NCBI GenBank assembly: GCA_943735955.1
Contig: OX030964.1
Location: 7,996,631 to 8,060,630, forward strand
DNA: 64,000 nt
Direction of reading: 5' to 3'
Origin: Piscicola geometra
Lineage: Eukaryota > Annelida > Clitellata > Hirudinida > Piscicolidae
A model generated the notes under the pieces. It worked only from the letters and a program-made list of their open reading frames with translations. It made no database searches and was not told where the DNA came from. The position numbers and the translations under genes were made by a program. Positions 32,453-62,401 of this stretch are shown piece by piece; position 1 is the stretch's first letter, and every line of letters starts with the position of its first letter.

Positions 32453-33287
32453 TACTCGAGACAGGCTCTTTTGTATATAATGATGATTGATTGCGAAGTG
32501 TTCTGTGTGATCCACACCACAAATTAGAGGTTTAATGTTGCATTGATGTGTTGCAGTGGTTTGTTGCAGTGATTTGTTGCAGTAATTTGTTGCAGCTCTT
32601 ATTCGATTAGCCTTCCAAACATCCCAAAGACATGCTTCTCAAATTCACTTGAATTCGTTTAACCAAATGACCCTAACATCTTTTGATAGCTCTAAGTTAG
32701 AGTCTAACCTCACTAACCCAGTGAATTTGCTTGTCTTTGAAACTTTTGTGCAACCACGTTCGTTCATTTTACTCCATTTTTAACATGTTCGTTCTTTCTA
32801 AACTTTCTTTAATTAATCTTTTTTTTCATTTTTGTCTTATCTTTCTTTTCTCTTCCTCTCTCCCACACCTTCTTTCGACATCTTCTTCCCATAGCGTACA
32901 GGTCAACACTATAACATAGATGCTTTCATTTGCATCAACAATTGAAAAACTCTTTGTGCACCAGATTATTTGTGTGTGTGAGCCATTTAAAGCACCCTTT
33001 TGAATGGAAATAGTGCATGGCATCAACGCCCTCTTTGATTTTCCCAACCTGCACCTGCATGTGAATCCATTTATAATGCGCAATAATCTTTAAAATATTT
33101 AGAAAAAAATTTATAATATGATTTTCACGTAGATACATTTTAAAAATAAAATTACCTTTCTCTAAAGGTGTCTTTTTATTTTACTCACGAATTTCAAAAC
33201 TTTCTTTAAATCGTTTTACAAATATATATTATCTATGAGAAATTAACAAATTATTCATTTTAAAACTTCGTTTTTTAATACATAGTG
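32453..33287. other. Intergenic region between the Hv-like gene and HROB
   Basis: 835 bp with no gene. It holds a TTTGTTGCAGTGAT short repeat (32545-32595) and AT-rich sequence before the HROB ATG. It presumably contains the Hv-like 3' UTR and the HROB promoter; no motif stands out. Confidence 0.6.
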
Positions 33288-37094
<3,807 letters not shown>

Positions 37095-37550
37095 TCCACA
37101 TTCTAATTAATATTCAACGTTTCAGTTTTTTCCTTTTCATGCATATTCATTTGGTTTTCTGACCGTTCATTAAACGCCTTGTTCTCATTTTAATAACGAC
37201 TCGTCGTTTCCACCACCAAGTCCCCAATGGCAGTGTGGCTTGTGCACGTGAGATGAGGTGGCTTGTGCACGTGTGGAGAGGTGGCTTGTGCACGTGTGGT
37301 GAGGTGGCTTGTGCACGTGTGGTGAGGTGGCTTGTGCAGGTGTGGTGAGGTGGCTTGTGCAGGTGTGGTGGTAAACAACCACAAAACTATCGGAAACGGT
37401 TTGTAAGTCAATTTAGAAGGTAAGTCTTGCATGGTTGCCATGATTTAATTGTTTAAAAACACCTGATGATGATGTGGTGGCAATGATGATGATTGATTAA
37501 TCACAGTGGTGAAGGAGGAAACAACTTGGCTATGATAATGATACGCTGGC
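37095..37550. other. Convergent 3' intergenic region between HROB and TMEM201
   Basis: 456 bp between two stop codons on opposite strands; it must hold both 3' UTRs. It contains a 23-bp minisatellite (about 37225-37370, GTGGCTTGTGCACGTGTGG core, six copies). Confidence 0.8.
37225..37370. repeat. 23-bp minisatellite GTGGCTTGTGCACGTGTGG
   Basis: Six copies, the last two reading GTGCAGGTGTGG. It is located where HROB and TMEM201 3' ends meet. Confidence 0.95.
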
Positions 37551-40500
37551 CTACGACTTACAGAACTTGCTCGGACTTATCAGCAGTTTGTGATTGTTCG
37601 CAGAGGCATGATCATCATCATCACCATTCATATGATCATTATCACCACCACCACCACCATTCACATAGGCGTGCGTGTCTGAATGGAGTGCAAACAACTT
37701 CTTGCTGTTGCAGCTGAGGAAGTTGGAGTGGTGGTGCTGATGATGATGACGAACATGACCGTTGATCGATACAGCCTGCAACTTCTCAAACAAGTCAGTG
37801 TTGAGGCTCTGATCGCTGTAGCTCAAGTGGTTGGAGATGCTGTGGTGGTGGCTGTTGTTGACGCTGTGATGGCTGTTGTTGACGCTGTGGTGGCTGTTGT
37901 TGACGCTGTGGTTGTGGTGGCTGTTGTTGACGCTGTGGTTGTTGTTGTTGACGCTGTGGTTGTGGTGGTTGTTGTTGTTGTTGTGTTGGAGGTTTTTTGT
38001 GGTGTTGAAACTGTGGTTGTAGAGATTGTTATTGTGGTTAATATGGTGGTTGTTGTTGCTATGAATTTTGATGTGGTACTTGTTGTTAATGTTATGGTTG
38101 TTGTTACCATAGTTACTGTGGTGGTTGTTGTTGCCATAGTTACTGTGGTGGTTGTTGCTGTAGTTGTTGATGCTGTGGTTACTATGCTGGTTGTTGTTGC
38201 TGAGACTGGTGAATGAATTGTTGATGCTGTGGTTACTATGGTGGTTGTTGCTGCTGAGACTGGTGAATGAATTGTTGATGCTGTGGTTACTATGGTGGTT
38301 GTTGCTGCTGAGACTGGTGAATGAATTGTTGATGCTGTGGTTACTATGGTGGTTGTTGCTGCTGAGACTGGTGAATGAATTGTTGATGCAGTTGAAGCTA
38401 GGGGCACTGTGGCGTGTGTAGTTGTTGTGGTCTCTCTTGTCAGTGGCGTCGTCTTGGTGCTTAATGTGCTGAGCTCCTCGCAGATCCTTGCTGTCGCCAT
38501 GCACTGTGTCGTAGATGGAGAAGCTGGAGTTGTTGCTTGGCAGGTTGCCAGGACTTCTGTTGCTTGGCAGGTTGCCAGAGCTTCTGTTGCTTGGCAGGTT
38601 GCCAGGACTTCTGTTGCTTGGCAGGTTGCTAGGGTTTCCCCAGAGACTGTTAGGTGGTTGCTTGTAGGACTTCTTCCATGTGCCAGAGTTCCTGCAGTGA
38701 CGAAATTCAGCCATGCAGTGAATGCATTCATCAACCAGCCATGCAGTGAATGCATTCATCAACCAGCCATGCAGTGAATGCATTCATCAACCAGCCATGC
38801 AGTGAATGCATTCATCAACCAGCCATGCAGTGAATGCATTCATCAACCAGCCATGCAGTGAATGCATTCATCAACCAGCCATGCATTGAATTCATTCATC
38901 AACCAACCATGCAGTGAATTGAAGACAAACCTGTGTTGTTGTGTGTGTTGTCTGAGACTGAGGACGTTGAGGAAGACACAAGCGAACAACAACCATCGAG
39001 TCAGCTGCGCCAATCTCTCGTTGTTGTCGTTGTTGTTGGTGCTTGTTGTGTTGCTGTCAGTTGTTGTGGACGTAGCACTACACGTGTAAGTGATGTTGTT
39101 GTGTGTGTTGTGCAGTGTGGCGGGTGGTTGTTGCTGGTTGTTGAGGTGGATGTAGATGCTGTAGATGTTGACGCACTGCGAGTTGTTTTTGGCAGCAACA
39201 GTACCACCGCTAGCATCATCGACACCAACAACGCCACAACACCACACGTGCATCGACGAAGACACAGACAACAACACAAGCCACAACAACGACAACGACA
39301 ACAACACTCTCCTGTCCCTTGCCTCCATGTAAGTGGAGAATTGATGGAGGAGATTGAGTGAGAAGATGAGGGATGGAAGGTGCAGGTGGATGAATGAAAA
39401 GAGGAAAGAGATCGGGTTGAAGGGAGGGGAAGATGGGAGTTTGTTGTTTCTAGATCTGCTTCCACCATTCCTCCGTTCACTCTTCATTACTGCATTCTTC
39501 TCGCCACTAGTACTACTATCACCACTACAACCACTATTACTACTATTATCACCACTACAACCACTACTACCACTACTACCCCTACCACCACTACAACCAC
39601 TACTACCACTACCCCCACTACAACCACTACCGCCCTTACCACTACTACTACTGTTATTTGAGCATATGTCCTCGATATTATCATTATTTTTATTAATATT
39701 ATTATTGTTGTTTTTGATCACACACAGATGCTTGCTACTTCCCTTTGCTGCCTTCCCCCTCACACTGCCAAAGCCCCCTCCCTCTCCCACCCTACAAACC
39801 CCCCTATGATGGAATAGATCACTACCATCACCACTCTTCCAATGAACATCAATATCATCACCACCCTTCCAATGAACATCACTATCATCACCACCCTTCG
39901 AATGAGTATTACTACCATCATCGTCCTTCCAATGAACATCACTATCATCACCACCCTTCCAATGAGTATCACTATCATCACCACCCTTCCAATGAGTATC
40001 ACTATCATCACTACCCTTCCAATGAGTATCACTATCATCAGCACTCTTCCAATGAACATCACTACCATCAACTACTTTGACTTCTACTCCATGCACCACG
40101 GCACGCCTAGTGAAGTAGTTGGTGAGGTCAACCATGTACGCACCAAGGTCACTGATGGGGTCAGAGGTCAAGTCGGATGGTGGTTCGGAGGAGAGTGGTT
40201 GGAAGGTGGAGTAGTAGTGGTGGGTGTGGATGGATGAGAAGATGGAAAGAAGGATGGAAGAAAGGGTGAGAATCAGCTTGAGAAGGAGTGGGAAGGATAA
40301 GGATGAGTGGCGCTTCGAAGTGAAAGCCGATGATGCTGATGATGATGCCAATCCTGATGATGATGATTGGGGTGGAAAGATGGGTCGTTTGGAGGGTGTT
40401 GATGACGTCATGGTGGGCGTGGAAACGGCTGGAGGAAGAAGAGTGAGAGGAGGCTTGTATAGAGAGGTGCTGAGGCCTCCGTTGGAAACTGTGGAGTGCT

Positions 40501-41776
40501 GCAAAAAAGTGTGCTTTGTGGTGTTGTTGTAGTTGTTGGTGGTGTCGTTGTTGTTGTTATAGTGGCTTTTGTTGTTGGTGGTGTTATAGTTGTTGTTGTT
40601 AGTGTTGTTATAGTTGTTGTTGCTGTAGAATGTGTTGTTATTGTTGTTGTGGTTTGGCAAAGAGATTTTGTGGCTGAAGCTATCTAACAAGGCATCATCA
40701 TCATCACCACCTCTGAACAGCCCCCTCCCATTCTCCATCATGCCAGTCCAACCCCTCTTCGCCTTTCTCTTACTTCTGCAAAGTTTTATACCACAACTAC
40801 TACTACTATCAGCACCAAAAATACTACTACCACTACCATCAGGACTACTACTATCAGCACCACCCTCCATCTTCTCAATACTACATCGATTCTGCTCAGC
40901 CACCCACTCATCCACCTCCTTTATTCTCTTTTGCACCTGTAGTGATGGAGATGGTGATGATGAAGAAGATGATGATGATGGTGATGATGATAAATGGAGA
41001 GTATGATGATGATGAATGGAGATGATGATGATGATGATGATCACCTTTGTAAGACATGGAGGACAGGTGGGGTAGAGTCTTTCAACCTCCTTTGTGCGCT
41101 TTAGCAGGTCCTGATGATGATGACGATGATGATAATAATAATAATAATGATGATGATGATCCGTTAACAAACCTTTTGGGAGCCAGTGAAGTTCCTCAGC
41201 ATGGCGATCTTGAAGGCCTCAAAGAGGTTGCACTTGTGGCAGAGACCGTTCGAGGGAGAAGGAGGAGAGGGAGAAAGAGAGAGAGAAGAGAAGGGACTGG
41301 CGTAACGCACACAAAGCTTGTTTGCTTCTTGATCGTTGGTGCAAGTCTGCCCTACGACCGCCATGTTGTAGCTTCCATCCTGTCCAATTAGATTATGCTT
41401 CAAGCTTTCACACGATATTTTGGCTTGAAAATTTATTTTTGCAATGAATTTAAGATGAAAGACGAAATTAACTTGGAACAAATGAAATTGGACCCCATTA
41501 ACTGATGGTTACTTTGTTGAAGCCATTGTAGTGCTGGCAAACATGGCAGAACCAGTTGTTACGGAGTTTAAAAGACACCAGCAGACGTTCATGGCACGCC
41601 CAACACTGCACCAGCACCTTCGAGGTGTATCTGAAGGGTTTGAGCAAGTTCATAGAAAAATATTTAAAAGTTTTCATTTTTCAATTGGTATAAAAAATAG
41701 TGCAATACCTTTTAACTATACAAACAACCACGATGACCACTGCCAAGAACAACAAGATCAGGCAAATAGCTGGCAT
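37551..41776 (-). CDS. TMEM201: TMEM201 / SAMP1 (Ima1-domain inner nuclear membrane protein) homologue
   Basis: TMEM201/Ima1 proteins sit in the inner nuclear membrane, bind zinc through CxxC pairs and link chromatin and centrosomes to the envelope. Exons, from the 5' end: 41776-41709, 41630-41513, 41379-41173, 41110-41045, 40936-38931, 38691-37551, in phase to 1201 residues. The N-terminal helix (CLILLFLAVVIVVV) is followed by CWACHERLL, FCHVCQHYNGF, GLCHKCNLFEAFK and YPTCPPCLTK, matching the CxxC pairs and the family's CxxCxQYNGF motif. Further hydrophobic helices lie near 40170-40230, 39060-39110 and 38960-39010. The big exon is full of Asn, Ser/Gly/Cys and Asp/His runs, including a coding minisatellite (39838-40075). 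The last exon is Asn/Ser/His-rich. Human TMEM201 is about 670 residues, so this one is swollen by low-complexity sequence. The two terminal exons are supported by splice phase rather than homology. Confidence 0.85.
38205..38395 (-). repeat. Coding 54-bp repeat in TMEM201 last exon
   Basis: Three to four copies encode an 18-residue unit containing SINNSFTSLSSNNHHSN on the reverse strand; the length keeps frame. Confidence 0.9.
38713..38905. repeat. 28-bp minisatellite in the last TMEM201 intron
   Basis: About seven copies of a unit containing ATGCATTCATCAACCAGCC and ATGCAGTGA. At 28 bp the unit is not a multiple of three, consistent with the intron call (38930-38692). Confidence 0.95.
39838..40075 (-). 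repeat. Coding 30-bp minisatellite in TMEM201
   Basis: Eight copies of AATGAACATCACTATCATCA + CCACCCTTCC on the plus strand. On the coding strand it gives a ten-residue repeat of the type DSDTHWKGGD, in frame throughout. Confidence 0.95.
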
Positions 41777-43123
41777 GGACTCCTTGGCAAGAGCAAGATC
41801 TGAAAGTGGAAGTCCTAAGACCACATACAGATTATTTAAGGTTCATTAAAAAATATTTTTATTTTCACAAATGACTGAAAATGCCAAACCACGGAAGAGA
41901 TCTACTTGTCCTTCTGGCTGATTGCTTGCTGCCATCTGATGCGGCACACTTCTCCAAATCTATCAACTTTTAGCATAGATAATTTACTCTGAAATTTTTT
42001 TAGCCCGAAACTACATTGCTATTTTTTAAACAAAGTTTTGCTTTGCATAATTTTTTCACAACGATTTTTTTACTTCAATTTTTCATATCTGAAGCCAGAC
42101 AAAAGCTTCAGTGTAAGTTTAGAGAGGCAATTGGTTGTCATCGCATCATTCCATAGATGTAGTATCTTGTTGTTTGTAGGATATCTATGATTCATTCATT
42201 TTTTCATTTTTTTATATAAAAAAAAGATTTGAGCTTTTATTTTGAAATATCATTTATAAAAGTCAAAAAATGAAAGAAATAATCTATAAAAGATACTCCC
42301 TACTTATGCTGACTAAATGGAGAAACAGCACTGGGAGCAGTTGTGAAAATGTCAATAACTGAAATAAAAGATATCCTACATGATTTAACTGTGAAAACCT
42401 TAAACTATCGTTTACAGTAAGTTGAAATGAAATGTTAAAAGCTTCAATAAATAATATAAAATAGATCCTAAATGGTTAAAATGAAAAACCTTAAACTGGC
42501 GTAGATAGTAAGTTGAAATATTTGTTTTCTGATGAACAGACAAAAACGAGACCCAAGATAATATCAATGGAATGAAATGCTGTGGTCAATGCTGGAAGAT
42601 TCGCAAGTATGCTAAGCTCTCGCAGCTCCAATAACTTTCTCAGATCATTGACGACAATTAAACAAAATCGAGTGGAATGTGTCTGTAACAAATGCATGAG
42701 CTGTAATTTAAAAAGTAATCAACCTTTAAATATAATCGAACTGAAATTATTGCTGAGATCTGGTGCAATAGCTTGTCAGCAGAATGAGATGTCTTTCAAA
42801 ATATCAGATCAATCAATAAGATGAATTGTTATAGAGCTTTTTAAATTCACAAACGCTATTGCCATGTATCTGACGCAATAAAGACCACTGTGATGGCGAA
42901 AGACAGCTCAAGAGGCAAGTAAAATTCAAAGATGTAAAAAAAACTCAGATATGCAAAATTTCGCAATAATTGTTTTGCGAACACAAATTATGGTGTCAAA
43001 TGCAGAGAAATGGTGGAGAAGAATGCCTGTCGCCAATAACGAACCCAGTATACCTTATGCTGCGTCATATACAATATTCTACAGTAAACTCAAAAGAAAC
43101 TGTACAAAAGACACCAAAAAGTT
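41777..43123. other. AT-rich intergenic region between TMEM201 and ATP8B
   Basis: No gene recognised; short open frames at 42582-42824 and 42951-43154 have no recognisable domain. An imperfect direct repeat of about 36 bp (GAAAACCTTAAACT...AGTAAGTTGAAAT) is at about 42392-42428 and 42484-42520. It holds the ATP8B 3' UTR and the TMEM201 promoter, neither of which I can delimit. Confidence 0.6.
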
Positions 43124-56332
<13,209 letters not shown>

Positions 56333-57015
56333 GTTTAAATGTCTGCAAATGAAAAATCAAATGTTCTTCATCTATCCATCCGTTCATGCAACCATTCATA
56401 CATCTATCCATCCATGCATCCATCCATCCATCCATGCACGCATCCATCCATGCATCCATCCATCTGTCCATGCATCCATCCATCCATCCATGCATGCATC
56501 ACCTCTGAACACTTGTCAGCTGGCCATATTACAAAAGAGTTTGTGGATTAAGAACCCCTTTCTTGAAGATGCTTTTTAATTATTATTATTTATTTATTTT
56601 AATTTTTTTGTTTTTCTTTTTCAGTTTCTTTGAAGATTCGACGTTCTAGCAATGCCAATCCAGGTGTAGTGCTTCAAGAGCATCATCATCATCACTGCTT
56701 CCATCTCTTCATTCCTGGGTAGTGGGGATGTTGTTGATCATGTTGCAATAGTTAGCTTCTACTAATTAAGAACCCCTGTCGACTACCTTACCAACCAGCC
56801 TATGACAACCACTTATGCAGCTCTTAAGTAATTAACTATGGTAATTAATGCGCCTCATTAAATCAATTACGAATAATAGCCTCTTCAAAGACACAATCAT
56901 CATCATCACCAGTTGCTCAATCACCTACGCAGGCAGTTAAGAAAGGGTACAGTGATCAATAGTTCACACATTGTACACGCATAAGATGAACGAATGATGA
57001 TGATGATGATCATGG

Positions 57016-57046
<31 letters not shown>

Positions 57047-57960
57047 GATGATGATGATGGTGGTGATGATATTGATGATGCATTTAAGGGTGAACTGCGA
57101 AGTTGTATGCATATGAAATTGTTGGTAGGTAAACTTTCCTGACCGTATAATTGTTCACTTACTTGCATTCTTGTGACTCACTGGCAGTGCAGCAATGGTC
57201 GCTGGAAGATGACGGTTTGTGGGTGTATCCGAGAGGCAAAGAAGGGAGAGATGGTCGAGAAAGGGCTCGAGAAAGATGGAACTTTAGTTCGGCATTTACA
57301 CTGTTTCGAACTTTCAGATGGTTTGATGAAGCGATCTGTTGAATCCAAAACTTAAAACTCACTGTAAAACTCTGAGATTGAAAAGGACTTGTTTCTCTTC
57401 AAATGATCACTTTTGCTCTCTTCTGCGACTACTGTATTCCTTCTTGATCATCGTCAACCAGGCAATAAATTATTTTTAAATAAATATTAAACACGATGAA
57501 AGACAATTTTGATCAAATGGTTCACGTTTGAGTTCTTCTCCACTGGTAAATGCAACATTCATGCAGGTATTTAAGGCAGTTCTGATGATCAGTCAGTCAA
57601 ACTTGAGTTATATGGTTATATGCCTCATGAAGACATTAAAGTATGTGATTAATTGATTCAGTGGCACATGTGTGTAGTTGATCACCTATGTAGGAGGGTG
57701 TGTGTGTCTGTCAGTGTCATCGCTGTTATCTCTGCATACACACCTCAGTGACTTGAAACTCAAATACAGGTGAAACTAGCATGCGTATGACTAATCACTA
57801 CTTTGAAATTGGAATATTTTTTATTGCTTATTTAACGTGGAATAAATTTATTTTTTTATCAAATTTAAATGAAAAAATTAATTAAAATGTTAAGCTCTGC
57901 AAATCATTGCTCAGCAATGGCCGAGTTTTCTTGAGTTTTGTTAATTGAAATGCCTTTAAA
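56333..57960. other. Divergent intergenic region between ATP8B and BMPR2-like
   Basis: 1.6 kb between two head-to-head start codons. It holds an ATCC/ATGC repeat (56369-56500), a GAT repeat (56995-57080) and AT-rich sequence. Short open frames at 57150-57360 show no recognisable domain. It must contain both promoters; no motif is clear enough to call. Confidence 0.6.
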
Positions 57961-60900
57961 ATGAGAGCTTTAAGTTTTAAAATTTACATTGTTTTTGTTG
58001 CAATATATTTAACAAAAGGTAATTTTTTTGTTTCATGTAAATTGGCTTTGTTTGAGCTTGAAATGGTGCATAATCATTGAAGAAATCAAACAAAAACATA
58101 TTTAGCTATTTATATAAAAAAGTGAAACTTGTGTTAATTATAAATTTTAAAATGTCTAAAGTGACATCTATCCCTCCTATCAAGCAATGACTCAATTCTC
58201 CTTAACACCTCAGGAGCTCAGGGCCTCATCTGTGCCCACAAGAAGAACACTCAAGGAGATTACTCCTCTCTTCTTGAAAATAGCAACAATCAAAATGGCT
58301 CAGCGGAAAATGACGGAGTTGTAAGCAAAAAAGATGCAACATTTGCATCTGAAGAGCACACGACAAGTTGTGATTCTTTCTGTTTCTCAGTGTGGGAGAT
58401 CAACGGGCAGGAGGAGCATATCAGACTGCAAGGTTGTCTTATTAGATATCTCATCAATTTCATCCTTATCATCCTCACACCTTCCAACAACAAAATCAAC
58501 AACGACATTCATCACATCACACATCATCTAACAACAATAAAAACAACAACAACAACTATCTTACACCAGGATGCTGGGATGATGGGGAAGGGGGTGTGGA
58601 GTGTTACCAAGACAACTGCACAGCCCACCATCCACCTCATTCGCCCAAGTTCCGTAACAATACCAGGTGATAATCTCTATCAATTTACACATTGAAACAA
58701 AATTAATAAGGATGATGATGATCATGATCATAATGATAATGATAATGGTGATGATGGTGATGATGATCATGATGATCATGATAATAATGGTGATGGTGAT
58801 GATGATGATTATGTTTCAGGTTTTGTTGCTGCTCGCTTGACAACTGCAACAGTGTGGTGACCGATGCAGTCAACCTGACCGCCTACTATGAACAACTACA
58901 ACTACACTACCTCAACCAAGTCCATGCAGGTTGTTGTTGTTGGTGGTGTTGGTGTTGTTGTTGGTGGTGTTGTTGTGGTTGTTGTTGTTGTCCAAGATAT
59001 CCTAGATATACACTTCACCATGCATGCACAACACAGCAAGGGCAGGTCTGAATCTGACACAGGTGGTGCTAGTGATGATCTTCATCATCCTCTTCTTCTT
59101 CCTCATCATCATCATCACCGTCTCTCTGAGAGGGATGGTGAGGGGCTTGGTGAAGGGGTGTGTGGAGGATGCCAGCAAGGAAAAGCAACCCTTTCTTCCT
59201 CCCTCAATCGATGCCAACAACAACAATAACAACAACACCAACAACAATAATGTAGTTAACAATGGAATGGGCAGGCAGGAGGAGGGCATGGCGAACTTGA
59301 AGTTGGGGGAGTTGTTGTCGAGAGGTCGCTATGGAGACGTGTACCTGGCCTGGCTTGGCGACGTGCAGGTGGGCATGATGATGGCCATGACGATGATGAT
59401 GATGATGATGAAGAGGAGGAAGATGGTGAGCCTGATTTAAACAACTTTTAAAACTTTTGATTAATTCCCCAGGTGGCAGCCAAGTGGTACAACAGCAAGT
59501 ACTTGGAGTACTTTGAGAACGAGAAGGTCGCCTTCGAGTCCTTCCGGCCCTGCCACCCCTCCATCGTGCCCTATTTGGGATCTTTGGTGACCGGAAGTGC
59601 CTCCCTGGAGGAGGAGGCAAGAGACGTCAAGCACTTCATCTTCACCGAGTACCAGCCCATGGGTGCGTTTGTGGTTCTTTGTTTGTCTGTTTGTTTTTCT
59701 CTGGGCTATCCACCCATCCATCCCACCATCATTCACCCAACACCACCCATCCATCCCACCATCATTTACCCAACACCACCCATCCATCCCACCATCATTT
59801 ACCCAACACCACCACTCTCGCCTTTCCCCCTCCAACCCACCACTGTCCAACCACCCACCCACGACACAGGCACCCTCAAGGCCTACCTGACGCAGAACAC
59901 GATCACGTGGCAGTCCTTCTGCAGCCTCAGTGAGTGCATCTCCGCTGGCCTCTCCTACCTGCATAGCGACCTCGCCACCAGAGGTGATGATGATGATGTG
60001 CATGGGGGTGGTGCTGATGATAATTGTTATGATGATGGTGGTGGTGATGATGATGGTGGTGGTGATGATGATGATGCACCACGGGACAGAGCACGTGAAG
60101 GCCTCCTTGGCGCACAGGGACGTCAACCCTCGCAACGTCCTCGTCAAGTCGCCCACCACTTGCTGCCTCGCCGACTTCGGCTTCTCGGTCCACCACCACC
60201 GCAAGACCCTCCCCTCCACCCCCCCACATGCACCCTCCCACCACAAGCACCCTGCCCCTCTTGCAGGGGGGGGTGCCTACTCGAACGGCAGGAAACCTCT
60301 CAGGAACAACGCCTTCTTCAGTGGAGTCGTCTCCCTTGGCAACCACCTTTTTCCCACCTCCCAGAGTGTTCATGATGATGATCCTGGGGGTGGTGGTGAT
60401 GATGATACTGGCAAGAAAACTTCCCTGGCTGATGTGAGTGCGCGTGCTTGTGTGCAGCGACGCTGCACTGCAGCGTGAATGCTTTCTTTTATCTTCCTTC
60501 TCTTCTTTTTAATTTCTTCTCCTTCTTCTTCTTTCTCTCTTCCCTCATTTTCATCTCCCTTCTCCTCCTTTTCCATCTTCCCCTTCCTCCTCCACTGCAC
60601 AGGTGGGCACTCTGAGGTACATGGCGCCAGAGGTGCTGGAGGGGGCAGTCAACCTGGTCGACCCTCGCTCCTCCCTCACCCAGGTGCACTTCTCATCCAT
60701 CCATCCATCTACCCATCCCTCCATCAATCAATCTATCCATCCCTCCATCCACCCATCCTCTCAGGTGGACATGTATGCAGTAGGCATGGTGCTCTGGGAG
60801 ATGGCCAATCGCTGTGTCGACCTGTGCGCTGGTGCGTGGGAGCGTTTGCATCCATCAATTCATCCATCCATTCATCTATCCATTCATTTATTCATCCATC

Positions 60901-62367
60901 CATCTATCCATGTATTCATCCATCCATCTATCCATATATTCATCCATCCATTTATCCATATATTCTTCCATTCATTCATCCATCAAAAGATCCAAAGAAC
61001 GTCTCTGAGTACAAGATGGTGTTTGAGGAGGAGTTGGGGAGATTTGTCACTTTTGAGAGGATGCAGGTGATGATGGTGATGATGATGATGATACTGATGA
61101 TGATGATGATGATGGTTATTATTATGATGATGATGATGATAATGATTACAGGTGTTTGTAGCGAAGAACAAGAGAAGGCCCATTTTTCCGGACACGTGGA
61201 TCAGTGCTAACCAGGTGTGTGCTCGCACATATACCACACAAACACACACACACACACACAAACCGACACACACACTTGAACACACACACAAACCGACACA
61301 CAGGCAGTGAGGATGCTACGCAGCACGATGCGTGAGTGTTGGGACCAGGATGCGGAGGCGAGGTTGAGTGCCTTGTGTCTGCACGAGAGGGTGACGCAGT
61401 GGCCTCAGGAGTGGAACTGCAAGTTTAATGGTGGGTGTGGTTCGATTGGTTGTGGTTCGGTTGGTTTGTGTGGTTGGTTGTGGTTCGGTTGGTTTGTGTG
61501 GTTGGTTGTGGTTTGTGTGGTTGGTTGGGGTGGTTGTGGTTTGGTTGGTTTGTGGGGATTGGTTGGGGTCTGGTTGGTTTGTGTGGTAGGTTGGGGTTTG
61601 GTTAGTTGGTGGTTGCTGGTGGATGTGGTGTTATTTTGTTGTAGTTGGTACATAAGTTTCACTTCCTCACGAAACACTACCACCCACACCACACACGGCG
61701 ACAGACAAGCGGGTGTACAGCCTCAAGAGCCACCCGAACAGAACCTCCCTCTCCTACGGCACTGACGCCATCTCGGGCAGCGAGCCCAGCACCTCCTCCT
61801 ACCCGCACCCCGGCAACGTCCTCTCCTCCACCAGGAGCGACTCCCTCTGCAAGGGCGTCTTCAAGCTCCCACCCCCCACCGCCAACTTCAACCACAGCAG
61901 CAGCTGCAACAACCACAGTCTTTGTGTCAATGACAGCTTCTACAACAACTACAACAGTAATAATTGCAACAACAACAACAACACGTTTTGTGGCTTCGTC
62001 TTCAACGACAGCAACAAGAGCGAGAACAGCAGTTGCCTCGGAGGGAACAGCGGTGTATCTAACGGCTACAACAACATTTATAAACACGACGTCATCGTCA
62101 ACAACAAGAAACTCTCAGCCAACTCTGCAAGTAACGACATAGGCAATGATGTCGTTATCCCCCGCTACCACAGGGAAGCCGCATTCGACCATTCCTCCAC
62201 CTCTCATGACTTGTCATCATCATCAGCACCAGACACCAACTCCACCTCCTTCCCACATAGCGACCTCTCCAAGAGTAGTGATGGTAATGATGTTGCTGGA
62301 GATGATGATGATAATGATCTTGGTGCTGGTAGTGTGTGTGAAGCTACCGAGAATACTTTAATTACTA

Positions 62368-62401
<34 letters not shown>

